Positions 1-8,680 are shown, counted from the first letter of the stretch. The stretch: 31,904 bases of DNA from Bacillota bacterium (GCA_019422105.1 JAHZDZ010000007.1:178550-210453), one strand, 5' to 3'. Translations and numbers: made by a program. Notes: generated by a model from the letters alone, not told the origin.

Positions 1-5
1 GTTTT

Positions 6-76
6 TATTGCGCCAGCAATAGTTACAGCCGCAGCGTGGCTATTTTACGGATTGATTTATTTCTTATTCAAACCGT
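6..76. repeat. Composite palindromic repeat, diverged copy
   Basis: Three short inverted repeats occur in a fixed order. H1 is TATTGC/GCAATA around a GCCA loop (6-21). H2 is GCCGCAGCGTGGC (28-40), which folds as GCCGC/GTGGC with one G-U pair. H3 is ACGGATTGA (47-55) facing TCAAACCGT (68-76) with one mismatch. The same three modules in the same order occur twice at 6725-6912. This copy has a degenerate H3 loop and lies just upstream of the ribosome binding site of the gene at 125. It has no coding potential and is probably an intergenic repeat family of this genome. Confidence 0.7.
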
Positions 77-124
77 ATCCACAAAAAAGAATATCCGGTC
101 ATTTGATTAACAGGAGGTCATATT

Positions 125-1663
125 ATGAAAAAGAAAAATTTAGCCGCAATGCTTACCCTCGTCATGGCCATGAGCTGTATTACCATACCCGCCTATGCCG
201 CCAGCGACAACAGTATTTCCAAGGTTATCAAGGTAAATAAGACAAAAACACTGACACAGTCAGAGGCACCTATCTTCTATATTGACGCGGACAATGTATT
301 TCAAGATGATTTCAGCTTTAAAATCAAGCTAAACGGCGCAGAATGGGCATATGACGGCGTTACTCTTCCCGATGGCATTACCTGCACCAAAATCACAGAC
401 AGCTGGTATATTTTCAATGTAGATGTAGATGTGGCAAAACCAACGGAAAAAGATATTGCTATCCCGCTTGTTGTAAAAATCACGGAAAAAGGCGATATTG
501 AGGCTGTCGTAGATGGTGCAGATTCCTATGTCTCCTCCGGAACGTATCTTTTCGCGCAGAATCTCTCCGGCGGCGGCTCCATCAAAATGAGCGTTGACGG
601 CATAGAGGATTTCTATTATAACTGGGATGCCTCTACCTATGAGCTGAAAAACATTGTGATATCAGACGATTCCTCCGCTACGGTAAACAAATCCACAAGA
701 TATAAGCTGAAGCTGTCCAACAGCTTCCGTTTTACCGATAACTTTGAAATCTACGGCACGGGGAAATATGAGGATGCTGTCAGACTTGTGACAGAGGAGG
801 GTTCCTCTGAAGCCTATATTGAAATTACCAAAACTACACCGGGAAAATCCGGCAATATTGTAATCTCCGGCCTGGTTATCAAGCCAAGCAACGCCTCTTC
901 CTATGACAATATTGAGCTTACCGTAACAATAGACGGACAAAGCGGTTCTATGACCATAGCCAGGTACAAAAAGCTTTCCGATTTTGCTACAAAAATAACA
1001 CTGGATGAGATAGACACCTCCTCCGCAAGGCCATCTGTCAGCGGCAAAGGCTCTGCGGCAAAGACAGTGGTAGTATATATTGATGATGTAAAGCTTGGAA
1101 GTGTGAAGGTTGGAGACAGCGAAAAATGGGGCCTTGACTATCCAAAGGACGCTAAGGATTTAACGGACGGGAAACATACACTGCGCGTGGGCTACTATAA
1201 ATCAGGTACAGAGGAGCTTCTCTATGAAGTGACAAAGGAATTTACGACAAAAACAAGGGATACTTCAAGAATCGTAATCTCTATCGGATCAGATACCTTT
1301 ATGAATAACGGTGTCCAGACACAGCTGGATGCACCGGCCTACATTGATTCCAACAGCAGAACAATGCTTCCTATGCGGGCAGTGGCCAATGCTCTTGGAA
1401 TCAGCGACAATAACATTAAATGGGACGAAAAAGCGCAGTCTGTTACATTAAAGGACAAAATGGGACGCTCCATTGTGATACGAATCGGTGAAACCAAGCT
1501 GACAATCGATGGCAGGGATGTAGCAATTGACACAAGCGCTGAAATTAAAAACAGCAGAACAATGCTTCCCATGCGGGCAATGCTCAATGCTTTTGGCATC
1601 AGCGACAATGCTATCGAATGGAACGATACAACAAAAACAGTTACAATTACAGTAGAAAAATAG
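125..1663 (+). CDS. Secreted protein with C-terminal copper amine oxidase N-terminal-like (stalk) domain
   Basis: 512 residues. A signal peptide (MKKK, a hydrophobic stretch, then a likely cut after AYA at residue 25) sends the protein out of the cell. The last ~115 residues carry two copies of a module reading RTMLPMRA, then A.GISDN, then W and TVT (near residues 411 and 477). This is the signature of the copper amine oxidase N-terminal-like domain, common on clostridial surface proteins. The roughly 380 residues before it are beta-rich Ig-like sequence with no family I can name. No enzyme motifs are visible, so binding or envelope attachment is more likely than catalysis. The start is set by AGGAGG at 112-117, seven bases upstream. 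The gene stands alone and ends at a hairpin terminator. Confidence 0.85.
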   Translation: MKKKNLAAMLTLVMAMSCITIPAYAASDNSISKVIKVNKTKTLTQSEAPIFYIDADNVFQDDFSFKIKLNGAEWAYDGVTLPDGITCTKITDSWYIFNVDVDVAKPTEKDIAIPLVVKITEKGDIEAVVDGADSYVSSGTYLFAQNLSGGGSIKMSVDGIEDFYYNWDASTYELKNIVISDDSSATVNKSTRYKLKLSNSFRFTDNFEIYGTGKYEDAVRLVTEEGSSEAYIEITKTTPGKSGNIVISGLVIKPSNASSYDNIELTVTIDGQSGSMTIARYKKLSDFATKITLDEIDTSSARPSVSGKGSAAKTVVVYIDDVKLGSVKVGDSEKWGLDYPKDAKDLTDGKHTLRVGYYKSGTEELLYEVTKEFTTKTRDTSRIVISIGSDTFMNNGVQTQLDAPAYIDSNSRTMLPMRAVANALGISDNNIKWDEKAQSVTLKDKMGRSIVIRIGETKLTIDGRDVAIDTSAEIKNSRTMLPMRAMLNAFGISDNAIEWNDTTKTVTITVEK

Positions 1664-1718
1664 ACGATTCTATAAAAGCTCATTTAAAAATTGCATGGAT
1701 TGCTACTGCTGCTTTTCC

Positions 1719-1742
1719 AAAACCGCGCAAATGCGCGGTTTT
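1719..1742 (+). terminator. Hairpin terminator after the stalk-domain gene
   Basis: AAAACCGCGC pairs with GCGCGGTTTT around an AAAT loop, about 55 bases after the stop codon at 1663. The 3' T run is short, so some read-through into the next hairpin is possible. Confidence 0.75.
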
Positions 1743-1805
1743 GTGTAATTTGGGGGTAAAAACCCAGCGGAAAATAAAAGGCATGGCTTTTTGCATTCAA
1801 CAAGT

Positions 1806-1846
1806 AAAACAAGGGTCGGACTGCCAGGCAGTCCGACCCTTGTTTT
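1806..1846. terminator. Bidirectional terminator between the stalk-domain gene and pyrG
   Basis: A perfect 19-bp stem (1806-1824 with 1828-1846) closes a three-base loop. An A run on one side and a T run on the other let it act in both directions. It lies about 20 bp past the pyrG stop codon and separates two convergent genes. Confidence 0.9.
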
Positions 1847-1864
1847 ATTTGCGTGTTTTCCGCT

Positions 1865-3472
1865 TTATCTCTCTTCCATTTTCAGCGCCGCACCAACAAA
1901 ATCCCTGAATAAAGGATGCGGGCGGTTTGGCCTTGACTTGAATTCAGGATGGAACTGAACCCCCACAAACCAGGGATGATCCTTCAACTCCACAATCTCC
2001 ACCAATTTTTCATCCGGTGAAAGTCCTGTTATCTGAAGTCCCGCCTGAATGAATTCTTTTCTGTACTGGTTATTAAATTCATAGCGGTGTCTGTGTCTTT
2101 CATAGATAAGATCCTCGCCATAAGCCCCATAAGTAAAGGAATCCTTCGCCACCTTGCATGGATAAGCACCCAGACGCATGGTTCCGCCCAGATTGTCAAT
2201 ATCCTTCTGCTCCGGCATAATATCGATTACAGGGTGGGTTGTATCAGGCTTTACCTCTGCTGTAAAGGCGTCCTCCCAGCCCATCACGTCCTTGGCAAAT
2301 TCAATTACAGCACACTGCATGCCAAGGCAGATGCCAAAGAAGGGAACCTTTCTCTCCCTTGCGAACCTGATAGCCGCAATTTTGCCGTCAAGGCCCCTGT
2401 CTCCAAAGCCGCCCGGCACCAAAATTCCCTGACAGTCATGAAGCAGCTCCTCCGCATTGTCATCTGTCAGTTCCTCCGCGTTGACCCATTTGATATTGAC
2501 ATCGGCAGAATGGTAGATACCGCCATGATACAGTGACTCAACAATAGACAGGTATGCATCATGAAGCTCTACGTATTTTCCTACCAAGGCGATATCAACT
2601 TTTTTCCTGATTTCCTTTTCCTTAGCTACCAGTTCTTTCCACTCGCATAAATCAGGCTTTCTGTTTTCTATGCCAAGCTTCCGGCAGGTTTCATTTGCAA
2701 GCCCCTCATCCTCCAGCATAAGAGGAATTTCATAAAGGCTTTCCGCATCCAGATTCTGTATAATACATTTTTCCTCCACATTGCAAAAAAGCGCCAGCTT
2801 GTCCCTCATGTCCTGACTCATTTCATACTCTGTACGGCATACAATGATGTCCGGCTGAATACCGATAGAGAGTAGCTCCTTCACAGAATGCTGTGTCGGC
2901 TTGGTTTTCATCTCACCGCCCTTGGAAAGATAGGGAATTAAGGTTACATGAATAAAAAGGCAGTTTTCCTTCCCGATTTCCCTTGCCACCTGCCTGATAG
3001 CCTCCAAAAAGGGATGGCTTTCAATGTCTCCCACGGTTCCGCCGATTTCCGTGATGACAATATCCGACTGGGAGGCGCGTCCCGCTCTGTAAACTCTTTC
3101 CTTAATTTCATTTGTAATGTGAGGGATAACCTGAACCGTAGCGCCCAGATATTCCCCCTTTCTCTCTTTATTCAAAACGGACCAGTAAATTTTCCCTGTT
3201 GTAATATTACTGTTCACCGTCAGATTTTCATCTATAAACCTCTCGTAATGGCCCAAATCCAAATCCGTTTCCGCTCCGTCCTCCGTCACAAAAACCTCTC
3301 CGTGCTGGTATGGACTCATGGTACCGGGGTCAATATTGATATAGGGATCAAATTTCTGTATTGTTACATTATAGCCTCTCGCCTTTAAAAGCCTTCCCAG
3401 TGAAGCTGCTGTGATTCCTTTTCCCAAACCGGAAACCACGCCTCCGGTAACAAAAATATATTTTGTCTGCAT
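1865..3472 (-). CDS. pyrG: CTP synthase
   Basis: 535 residues, the usual family length. It makes CTP from UTP, ATP and glutamine in the cytoplasm. The N-terminal synthetase domain (about 1-270) opens with KYIFVTGGVVSGLGKGI, the P-loop signature of this family, and has the IGGTVGDIES motif near 143. The C-terminal class I glutamine amidotransferase domain (about 290-535) has the oxyanion strand LVPGGFGDRG, the nucleophile Cys382 in GICLGMQ, and the His-Glu pair in VQFHPEF. All catalytic residues are present. It is a single gene with its own promoter. I looked for the pyrimidine-sensing G-run and leader attenuator known from Bacillus pyrG and did not see a convincing one. Confidence 0.98.
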   Translation of the reverse strand: MQTKYIFVTGGVVSGLGKGITAASLGRLLKARGYNVTIQKFDPYINIDPGTMSPYQHGEVFVTEDGAETDLDLGHYERFIDENLTVNSNITTGKIYWSVLNKERKGEYLGATVQVIPHITNEIKERVYRAGRASQSDIVITEIGGTVGDIESHPFLEAIRQVAREIGKENCLFIHVTLIPYLSKGGEMKTKPTQHSVKELLSIGIQPDIIVCRTEYEMSQDMRDKLALFCNVEEKCIIQNLDAESLYEIPLMLEDEGLANETCRKLGIENRKPDLCEWKELVAKEKEIRKKVDIALVGKYVELHDAYLSIVESLYHGGIYHSADVNIKWVNAEELTDDNAEELLHDCQGILVPGGFGDRGLDGKIAAIRFARERKVPFFGICLGMQCAVIEFAKDVMGWEDAFTAEVKPDTTHPVIDIMPEQKDIDNLGGTMRLGAYPCKVAKDSFTYGAYGEDLIYERHRHRYEFNNQYRKEFIQAGLQITGLSPDEKLVEIVELKDHPWFVGVQFHPEFKSRPNRPHPLFRDFVGAALKMEER

Positions 3473-3572
3473 TTCTTAACCCACCCCATCCTAATTATCG
3501 TTTCTCGTTATCTGCCGTCAGCTTAATTTACCATAGCATTCTCTATTTGTTCAGAATTTAACCGTCCTTCCT

Positions 3573-3601
3573 ATGATAGCATATTTTTTGAGCCATCTCA
3601 A
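3573..3601 (-). promoter_or_regulatory. Sigma-A promoter for pyrG
   Basis: On the - strand, TTGAGA (3601-3596) and TATCAT (3578-3573) are separated by exactly 17 bp. The predicted leader before the pyrG start codon is about 95 bases. Confidence 0.65.
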
Positions 3602-3655
3602 CAAAATATCTCCTCAGGCAACAAAAAAAAAGCTGTCTAAAACAGTATTTCTTTG

Positions 3656-3684
3656 TTGTCTTTTCCCAAAGAAAGTCCTATAAT
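3656..3684 (+). promoter_or_regulatory. Sigma-A promoter for the EamA transporter
   Basis: TTGTCT (3656-3661), a 17-bp spacer and a perfect TATAAT (3679-3684). Transcription would begin near 3691, which excludes the in-frame ATG at 3653 and supports the start at 3722. Confidence 0.75.
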
Positions 3685-3721
3685 TCTTTATATTCCATTT
3701 ATGAAAAAGGAGATATTTGTG

Positions 3722-4603
3722 ATGACACCGTTTCATTTTAAGGATAAAAGTATATCCTATGCTTTTTTGACTGTGCTGTTTTGGGCCAGCTCCTACCCCC
3801 TGACAAAAATTGCCCTTCTCTCCTTCAGCCCGGATGCACTTGGCTTTCTCCGCTATCTTTTTGTGACGGTTCTTCTTGGTGCTATTGCCTTTGTAGTCAA
3901 AATGCCCCTTCCCGATAAAAAAGATGTCCCAATGCTTTTTCTGTCAGGAGGGATCTGCTTCTTCTTTTACACCTTTGCCTTTAACCGTGCCCAACTTACA
4001 TTAAGCTCGGCTACCGGCAGCGTTTTAATCGCAACCTCCCCCATCATGTCAGCCGCCATGGCTTACCTTCTCTTTCGGGAAAAAATCAACCTCAGGCAGG
4101 TCGGCTGCATCTCAGTGGAATTTGCCGGCGTCTTGCTCCTGACATTATGGGATGGCATCTTTTCTATCAATACGGGAATTTTCTGGATGCTGGCAGCGGC
4201 ATTTTTTTTAAGCGGATATAATTTAATACAGCGAAAATACGCCCAAAAATATTCGGCCTTCCAGTCTACCTCCTACAGTATATTTTTTACAACGCTCTCT
4301 CTTTCCGTATTCATGCCAAAGGCCATACCTCAGCTATCTCATGCTCAACCCTCTGCGTTGGCCGCTATCTTTATTATGGGTGTCTCCTCCAGTATTATCG
4401 GCTATGTACTATGGTCAAAGGCTTTGGCCCTGGCGGAAAAAACTACCACTGTTACAAATTTCATGTTTTTAACACCTCTTCTGTCTGCCGCCATGGGTTT
4501 TTTACTGCTTCATGAGGTCCCCTCCCTCTCCACCGTTGCGGGAGGTATTGTGATACTGGCGGGCCTTATTCTCTTTCAGCAGGCAGGAAAAAGCAATATA
4601 TAG
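3722..4603 (+). CDS. EamA/DMT-family transporter
   Basis: 293 residues from the chosen start, the usual size for the drug/metabolite transporter superfamily. About ten hydrophobic segments form two EamA repeats. The first ends near the AYLLFREKINLRQ stretch and the second near FLLLHEVPSLS, both typical repeat ends (a short loop followed by a glycine-rich last helix). The protein is an inner-membrane exporter of small metabolites; the substrate cannot be read from sequence. An in-frame ATG at 3653 would add 23 residues, but it lies upstream of the predicted transcription start. The ATG at 3722 has AAGGAG at 3707-3712, nine bases away. It is divergent from pyrG, with no visible functional link. 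Confidence 0.88.
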   Translation: MTPFHFKDKSISYAFLTVLFWASSYPLTKIALLSFSPDALGFLRYLFVTVLLGAIAFVVKMPLPDKKDVPMLFLSGGICFFFYTFAFNRAQLTLSSATGSVLIATSPIMSAAMAYLLFREKINLRQVGCISVEFAGVLLLTLWDGIFSINTGIFWMLAAAFFLSGYNLIQRKYAQKYSAFQSTSYSIFFTTLSLSVFMPKAIPQLSHAQPSALAAIFIMGVSSSIIGYVLWSKALALAEKTTTVTNFMFLTPLLSAAMGFLLLHEVPSLSTVAGGIVILAGLILFQQAGKSNI

Positions 4604-4716
4604 GGGACTGCCGCTTCGGAAATTTATTCGGCTTTTAGTAAGATAGCTTGATTGAAGTAAAAAAATTTCATGCGCTTTTGGCATGGGCAGGCATACTTTT
4701 ATCAGTCTACATCAAG

Positions 4717-4754
4717 AAAAGAGGCAAAAGCCGCAGCTGCGGCTTTTGCCTCTT
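4717..4754. terminator. Bidirectional terminator between the EamA and cyclophilin genes
   Basis: A perfect palindrome centred between 4735 and 4736 has GAGGCAAAAGCCGCAG on one arm, flanked by A4 and T4 or longer runs. It can end transcripts from both convergent genes. Confidence 0.9.
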
Positions 4755-4789
4755 TTTATTCCTTGCTTCCAAAAAACATCTTCCTGTTA

Positions 4790-5623
4790 TTATCCGGCAG
4801 CATAGGGAACAATATCAATTTTTTCAATCACAACATCCTCAAGAGGCTTGCTGTTTTCATCCACCGCAGTTCCTGCAATGCTGTCAACAACATCCATGCC
4901 CTCAAATACCTGGCCAAACACCGTATGTTTATAATCCAAATGGATAGCGCCGCCTATCTCGGCGTATTTATTCAGGGCGTCTTCCGAATAGACATCCTTT
5001 ACATAAACCGAGCCGCCGTCAACTCCTGTGGAGGCGACTTCCTTTTCACCGTTTTCCTCTTTAAACTTTCTGTACTCATCCAGTACGGCAGAATCAAGCG
5101 CCTTATTCTGCACAATAAAAAACTGACTGCCGTTACTTACAGGCTGTCCTGTGTTGGCCATGGAAAGCGCCCCTCTGAAATTGTGGTAATAGGGAGAGAA
5201 CTCATCCTCAAAGGACTCTCCCCAAATGCTCTCTCCGCCGCGTCCTGTACCGTCGGGATCACCGCCCTGTATCATAAAATCATTGATTACTCTGTGGAAT
5301 ATGACACCGTTATAATATCCGTCCTGTGCGTGGGTTACAAAATTTTCTACTGCCTTGGGCGCAATGTCAGGAAATAGCCTTGCCTTAATCACACCGTAAT
5401 TTGTGGTAATAACCGCTATCTCCTCCCCCTCAGAGGGCATATCAAGCTGTGGAAGGCCGGTAATTTCATCCCGTTGAGAGACGCCATCCCCCTTATCCTC
5501 ATTTTCCTTGCCCGTGTTTTCCTGCTGAGACTGGTTTGTCTGCTGCTCCTTCTGCTCTTCTTTTTTTGTACAGGCAGTCATAACCATCATGGCTGCACAT
5601 ACTGCAATTATCACTTTTTTCAT
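4790..5623 (-). CDS. Cyclophilin-type peptidyl-prolyl isomerase lipoprotein
   Basis: 277 residues. The N-terminus is a lipoprotein signal (MKKV, hydrophobic core, MTAC with the lipidated Cys at 18), then a charged, Glu/Gln-rich linker to about residue 70. A full cyclophilin domain follows, with FHRVINDFMIQGGDP (catalytic Arg), MANTG and GSQFFIV. It should catalyse proline isomerisation of exported proteins at the outer face of the membrane. Its start codon overlaps the murG stop (ATGA, 5620-5623), so the two genes are translationally coupled. One acidic insertion (KFKEENGEKEVASTG) sits in a surface loop. The foldase assignment is firm; its clients are unknown. Confidence 0.93.
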   Translation of the reverse strand: MKKVIIAVCAAMMVMTACTKKEEQKEQQTNQSQQENTGKENEDKGDGVSQRDEITGLPQLDMPSEGEEIAVITTNYGVIKARLFPDIAPKAVENFVTHAQDGYYNGVIFHRVINDFMIQGGDPDGTGRGGESIWGESFEDEFSPYYHNFRGALSMANTGQPVSNGSQFFIVQNKALDSAVLDEYRKFKEENGEKEVASTGVDGGSVYVKDVYSEDALNKYAEIGGAIHLDYKHTVFGQVFEGMDVVDSIAGTAVDENSKPLEDVVIEKIDIVPYAAG

Positions 5624-6699
5624 CTGTCTGTCTTCCTTTCCATTGTCTTAAGAATAACTTCCATCACATTTTCTACGCCCCTGTTTGTTTTGTTCGCCTC
5701 CATAGCCGTGGTGTATTTTTCCCTGTTTTGGTAAAGGCTGTTGACTGCGTCAATCAATGTTTCCGCCGTCATGTCCTCCTCCTTTAATACCATGGAAAAA
5801 CCCTGTCTCTCAAACGACGCCGCATTCAATATCTGATCGCCCCTGCTGGCGTTTTGAGAGAGAGGAATGAGAAGATTCGGCTTTCGCAAAGCCAGGAATT
5901 CTGAGATAGAGTTAGAGCCTGCTCTTGATATTACAGCATCCGCCATTGCAAAAATATGAGGCAGCTCCTCCGACACATACTCAAATTGTCTGTAGCCTTC
6001 CATATCCTCTAGGGTACTGTCCCTGTTGCCCTTTCCACAGATATGCACCACCTGAAAGCTTTCAAGCAGCACAGGCAGGGCCTTTCTCAACTCCGTATTT
6101 ATTTTTACAGATCCAAGGCTTCCGCCCATCATCATCAAAACGGGCTTTTTGCCATCAAAGCCACAGAGAGCCAGGCCCCTTTTTTTCTCCCCCTCAAAAA
6201 GCCCATCCCGTATCGGTGTTCCGGTGTGTATCCCCTTATTGCCGGAAATATAGCGCACCGTTTCGGGAAAGGTAGTACATACATATTTCGCAAAAGGCAT
6301 GGCAATTTTATTGGCAAGCCCCGGCGTAATATCTGATTCGTGTATCACAATCGGCACTCCGACAAGCTTTGCCCCCAATACCACCGGTACGGCGACAAAT
6401 CCGCCCTTTGAAAACACAACGTCAGGCTTTATCCTCCGTATGATAGAATACGCCTCTTTTACACCCGCTGCCACACGGAAAATATCAGTAAAGTTTTTTG
6501 ACGAAAAGTAACGTCTGAGCTTTCCTGTAGCTACAGCCTCATAGGGGATTCCTTCCCTCTCCATTAATCCCTTTTCAATGCCATCCTTTGTTCCGATATA
6601 GCTTATCTCAAAGCCTTCCTTTCTCAGGTATGGCAGCAGAGCAATATTGGGCGTAACATGTCCGGCTGTCCCGCCGCCTGTCAAAATAATCTTCTTCAT
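5620..6699 (-). CDS. murG: UDP-N-acetylglucosamine:lipid I transferase
   Basis: 359 residues, the normal length. MurG adds GlcNAc from UDP-GlcNAc to lipid I to make lipid II on the cytoplasmic face of the membrane. The sequence shows GGGTAGHVTPN at the N-terminus, VVFSKGGFVAVPVV and HESDITPGLANK in the acceptor half, and GGSLGS plus SRAGSNSISEFLALRKPNLLIPL in the UDP-GlcNAc-binding half. The start is supported by GGAGAGG eight bases upstream. Here it lies outside the usual mur/division cluster and is paired with an overlapping cyclophilin lipoprotein gene. Its upstream region is occupied by two tandem palindromic repeats starting only about 20 bp from the start codon. Confidence 0.96.
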   Translation of the reverse strand: MKKIILTGGGTAGHVTPNIALLPYLRKEGFEISYIGTKDGIEKGLMEREGIPYEAVATGKLRRYFSSKNFTDIFRVAAGVKEAYSIIRRIKPDVVFSKGGFVAVPVVLGAKLVGVPIVIHESDITPGLANKIAMPFAKYVCTTFPETVRYISGNKGIHTGTPIRDGLFEGEKKRGLALCGFDGKKPVLMMMGGSLGSVKINTELRKALPVLLESFQVVHICGKGNRDSTLEDMEGYRQFEYVSEELPHIFAMADAVISRAGSNSISEFLALRKPNLLIPLSQNASRGDQILNAASFERQGFSMVLKEEDMTAETLIDAVNSLYQNREKYTTAMEANKTNRGVENVMEVILKTMERKTDR

Positions 6700-6721
6700 T
6701 GTATCCTCTCCATATTGAAAA

Positions 6722-6922
6722 ATAGCCGCAGCGTGGCGATTTTTACGGATTGGCCGCCCTTTAGGACAATCCGTTTCCTTTTTATTTGGTTTATTGCGCC
6801 AGCAATAAAATTGCCGCAGCGTGGCGTTTTTACGGATTGACCGCCCTTTAGGACAATCCGTTTCCTTTTTATTTGGTTTATTGCGTTAGCAATAAAATAG
6901 CCGCAGCGTGGCGATTTTTTAT
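6722..6922. repeat. Tandem composite palindromic repeat, two full units plus a partial
   Basis: Each unit of about 88 bp carries H2 GCCGCAGCGTGGC (6725, 6813, 6900), H3 ACGGATTG/CAATCCGT (6745-6774 and 6832-6861) and H1 TTATTGC/GCAATAA (6791-6808 and 6878-6895). The H3 loop retains CC/GG pairs. The H2 starts give periods of 88 and 87 bp. Differences between units include loop GCCA versus GTTA in H1 and a G/A change beside the H3 stem; the loop change leaves the stem intact. The third unit stops after H2. The array fills the start of the murG/M1-like lipoprotein intergenic region and would be in the murG leader or promoter. Confidence 0.85.
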
Positions 6923-7174
6923 TGTTTTCAAAGCCTGTTTCACTGCTTCTCCATTTTTTTGTACAACCACAATGAAAAAACTAATAGGGATATCATAGCA
7001 GAAAACCTTATCCGATTCCATAGCTTTCCAAAAAAAACTCTTGATATTAGATAAAGGTAATAGTTTATTTTGCCGAACAATGATATAATTATGTACCAAA
7101 CCAAAGCAAAATCAGTTTGCTTTATCCGCAAAGTCCAAAACGCAAATCCTATTTCATAGAAAAGGGGTACTGTC
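6923..7174. other. Remainder of the murG to M1-like gene gap
   Basis: AT-rich sequence after the repeat array, with no credible gene. The only signal seen is an extended -10 element for the following + strand gene. Confidence 0.6.
7081..7089 (+). promoter_or_regulatory. Extended -10 promoter for the M1-like lipoprotein
   Basis: TGATATAAT matches the extended -10 form (TG, one base, perfect TATAAT). No good -35 box is present at the standard distance. The leader would be about 80 bases. Confidence 0.5.
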
Positions 7175-8680
7175 ATGAGAAAAATCCCGCTTACGCTATT
7201 GCTGCTGTCAGCATTTATATTCTTTGCAGGCTGTACCGTGCAAAAAAAGGAGAAAAGAGAGCCTGCCAAAAGTCCTTCTCAAAATATCAGTATCCCCTCC
7301 GGCAACGAAGCGGCTTCCCCTTATTATAACACTTATCAAATCAGTTTTTCTGTCGAACCGGGTTCCGCTATGACAGAAACCATTGAAAATGTCATTTATA
7401 AAAACCTTTCCAATGCGCCTGTTTCTGATATCTATTTTAATGTCTATGCCAACTCCTTTTCCGAGGAGGGAAATTTAAACCCCATTTCGGAAAATATCAA
7501 GGATCAGGTTTACCCCAATGGCTATCAGGATATGGCATTTCGCATCGATTCTCTCACCGTCAATAACGAAAACGTGAGCTACTCCTTAAATGGTTCCGTT
7601 TTGCATATACGCCTGAACCGTACCCTGAGCAAAAATGAGGAGGTGCCTGTCACAATGCTGTTTCGGTGCCGTATTCCGGATATGCGATACACCATGGGAA
7701 AAAGCGATAACGCCATGTGGTTTGGCAGCTTCTTTCCTGTAATCGCATCCTATGAAAACGGCAGCTTTGACACACAGCCCTACTACTGTATCTCTCAGCC
7801 TCTTTCCTGCTCTGTGGCAAATTATGAAGTGACCATAGAGGCACCTGCTGATTATACCGTTATTGCCCCCGGCTTTTCCTCTTCAACAGAGCAAAACGGC
7901 CAGCGGACCACTGTTGTAAGTGCAAAGCTGGTACGGGATTTCGCCTTTCTTTTGGGCAGAGATTACGAAAAGGAATCCATTGAAACAGAAAACGGACTGT
8001 TGATACAGGCCTACAGCTTGCATGGAGAGGAAGCCAAAATAAAAAATCTGCTCAGCACAGCAAAAAAAAGCCTTGACTTCTACAGCAAAAATATAGGCAG
8101 TTTTCCGTATCAGACATTAAACCTGGTTGAGACAGAGCTGTATGATACGGTTGACTTTCAGTATCCTCAAATGATCTTTCTGGACAGCGCCTTCTTCAGC
8201 GCGTCAGCGGAAGGCTGCACCAATGCCGTGGGCTATCCAAAACAATATTTTAATTGTATTGTAGGCACGGATACAGAAAAAGACAGTTATCTGCATGAGG
8301 GACTTGCCGCCTTTCTTAATACTGCTGTCACCATGTCAAAGGAAGAAATAGATACGTATTTTGCCGCAGAATATGAGCAGTACCAGACTCTCTCCAACGC
8401 TGTTGTGCTTCCTTCACTGGACAGCAGCCTCGCCGTCTATACCTCAAGAAATTTTTATAATGCATATCCTCTGCGGCGAAGCCGCCTCATGGTATACAGT
8501 CTGTATAAAAAAATGGGCCCTGACGCATTTTTTGAAGCGCTTCAAAGCTATTATGCCTCTTATTCCCTGAAAACCGCTACACCGTCCGATTTTATGGAAA
8601 TCTGCTCCCGGATAACAGGGGAGGACTACAATAAATTTTTTAACGGCTGGATATACAACACACTGCCGCCGCTGTTTTAG
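7175..8680 (+). CDS. Lipoprotein with M1-peptidase fold, predicted inactive
   Basis: 501 residues. A lipoprotein signal (FAGC, Cys20) anchors it outside the membrane. The body follows the gluzincin M1 aminopeptidase order: an N-terminal beta domain, a catalytic-like domain, and a C-terminal part with RSRLMVYSLYKKMGPDAFFEAL and FFNGW. The key motifs are altered. Where M1 enzymes have G.MEYP, this has VDFQYP with Gln329 for the Glu. Where they have HExxH then QWF..IVG.D, this has VGYPKQYFNCIVGTD (352 onward), with both zinc-binding histidines missing. Only the downstream Glu survives, in YLHEGLAAF (Glu375). The reading frame is intact, so it is more likely a binding or regulatory relative than a decaying gene. 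No terminator separates it from the ferritin-like gene. Confidence 0.78.
   Translation: MRKIPLTLLLLSAFIFFAGCTVQKKEKREPAKSPSQNISIPSGNEAASPYYNTYQISFSVEPGSAMTETIENVIYKNLSNAPVSDIYFNVYANSFSEEGNLNPISENIKDQVYPNGYQDMAFRIDSLTVNNENVSYSLNGSVLHIRLNRTLSKNEEVPVTMLFRCRIPDMRYTMGKSDNAMWFGSFFPVIASYENGSFDTQPYYCISQPLSCSVANYEVTIEAPADYTVIAPGFSSSTEQNGQRTTVVSAKLVRDFAFLLGRDYEKESIETENGLLIQAYSLHGEEAKIKNLLSTAKKSLDFYSKNIGSFPYQTLNLVETELYDTVDFQYPQMIFLDSAFFSASAEGCTNAVGYPKQYFNCIVGTDTEKDSYLHEGLAAFLNTAVTMSKEEIDTYFAAEYEQYQTLSNAVVLPSLDSSLAVYTSRNFYNAYPLRRSRLMVYSLYKKMGPDAFFEALQSYYASYSLKTATPSDFMEICSRITGEDYNKFFNGWIYNTLPPLF

Noticed and set aside
52..240. Short frame at the window start
   Set aside because: It overlaps the repeat and the signal peptide region of the real gene in another frame, without its own ribosome site.
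3473..3572. CTP-sensing attenuator in the pyrG leader
   Set aside because: No G-run at the predicted transcript start and no leader terminator hairpin was found.
6722..6922. Possible CRISPR-like array
   Set aside because: The units are about 88 bp, nearly identical over their full length, with no unique spacers and only about two and a half copies; no cas genes are present.
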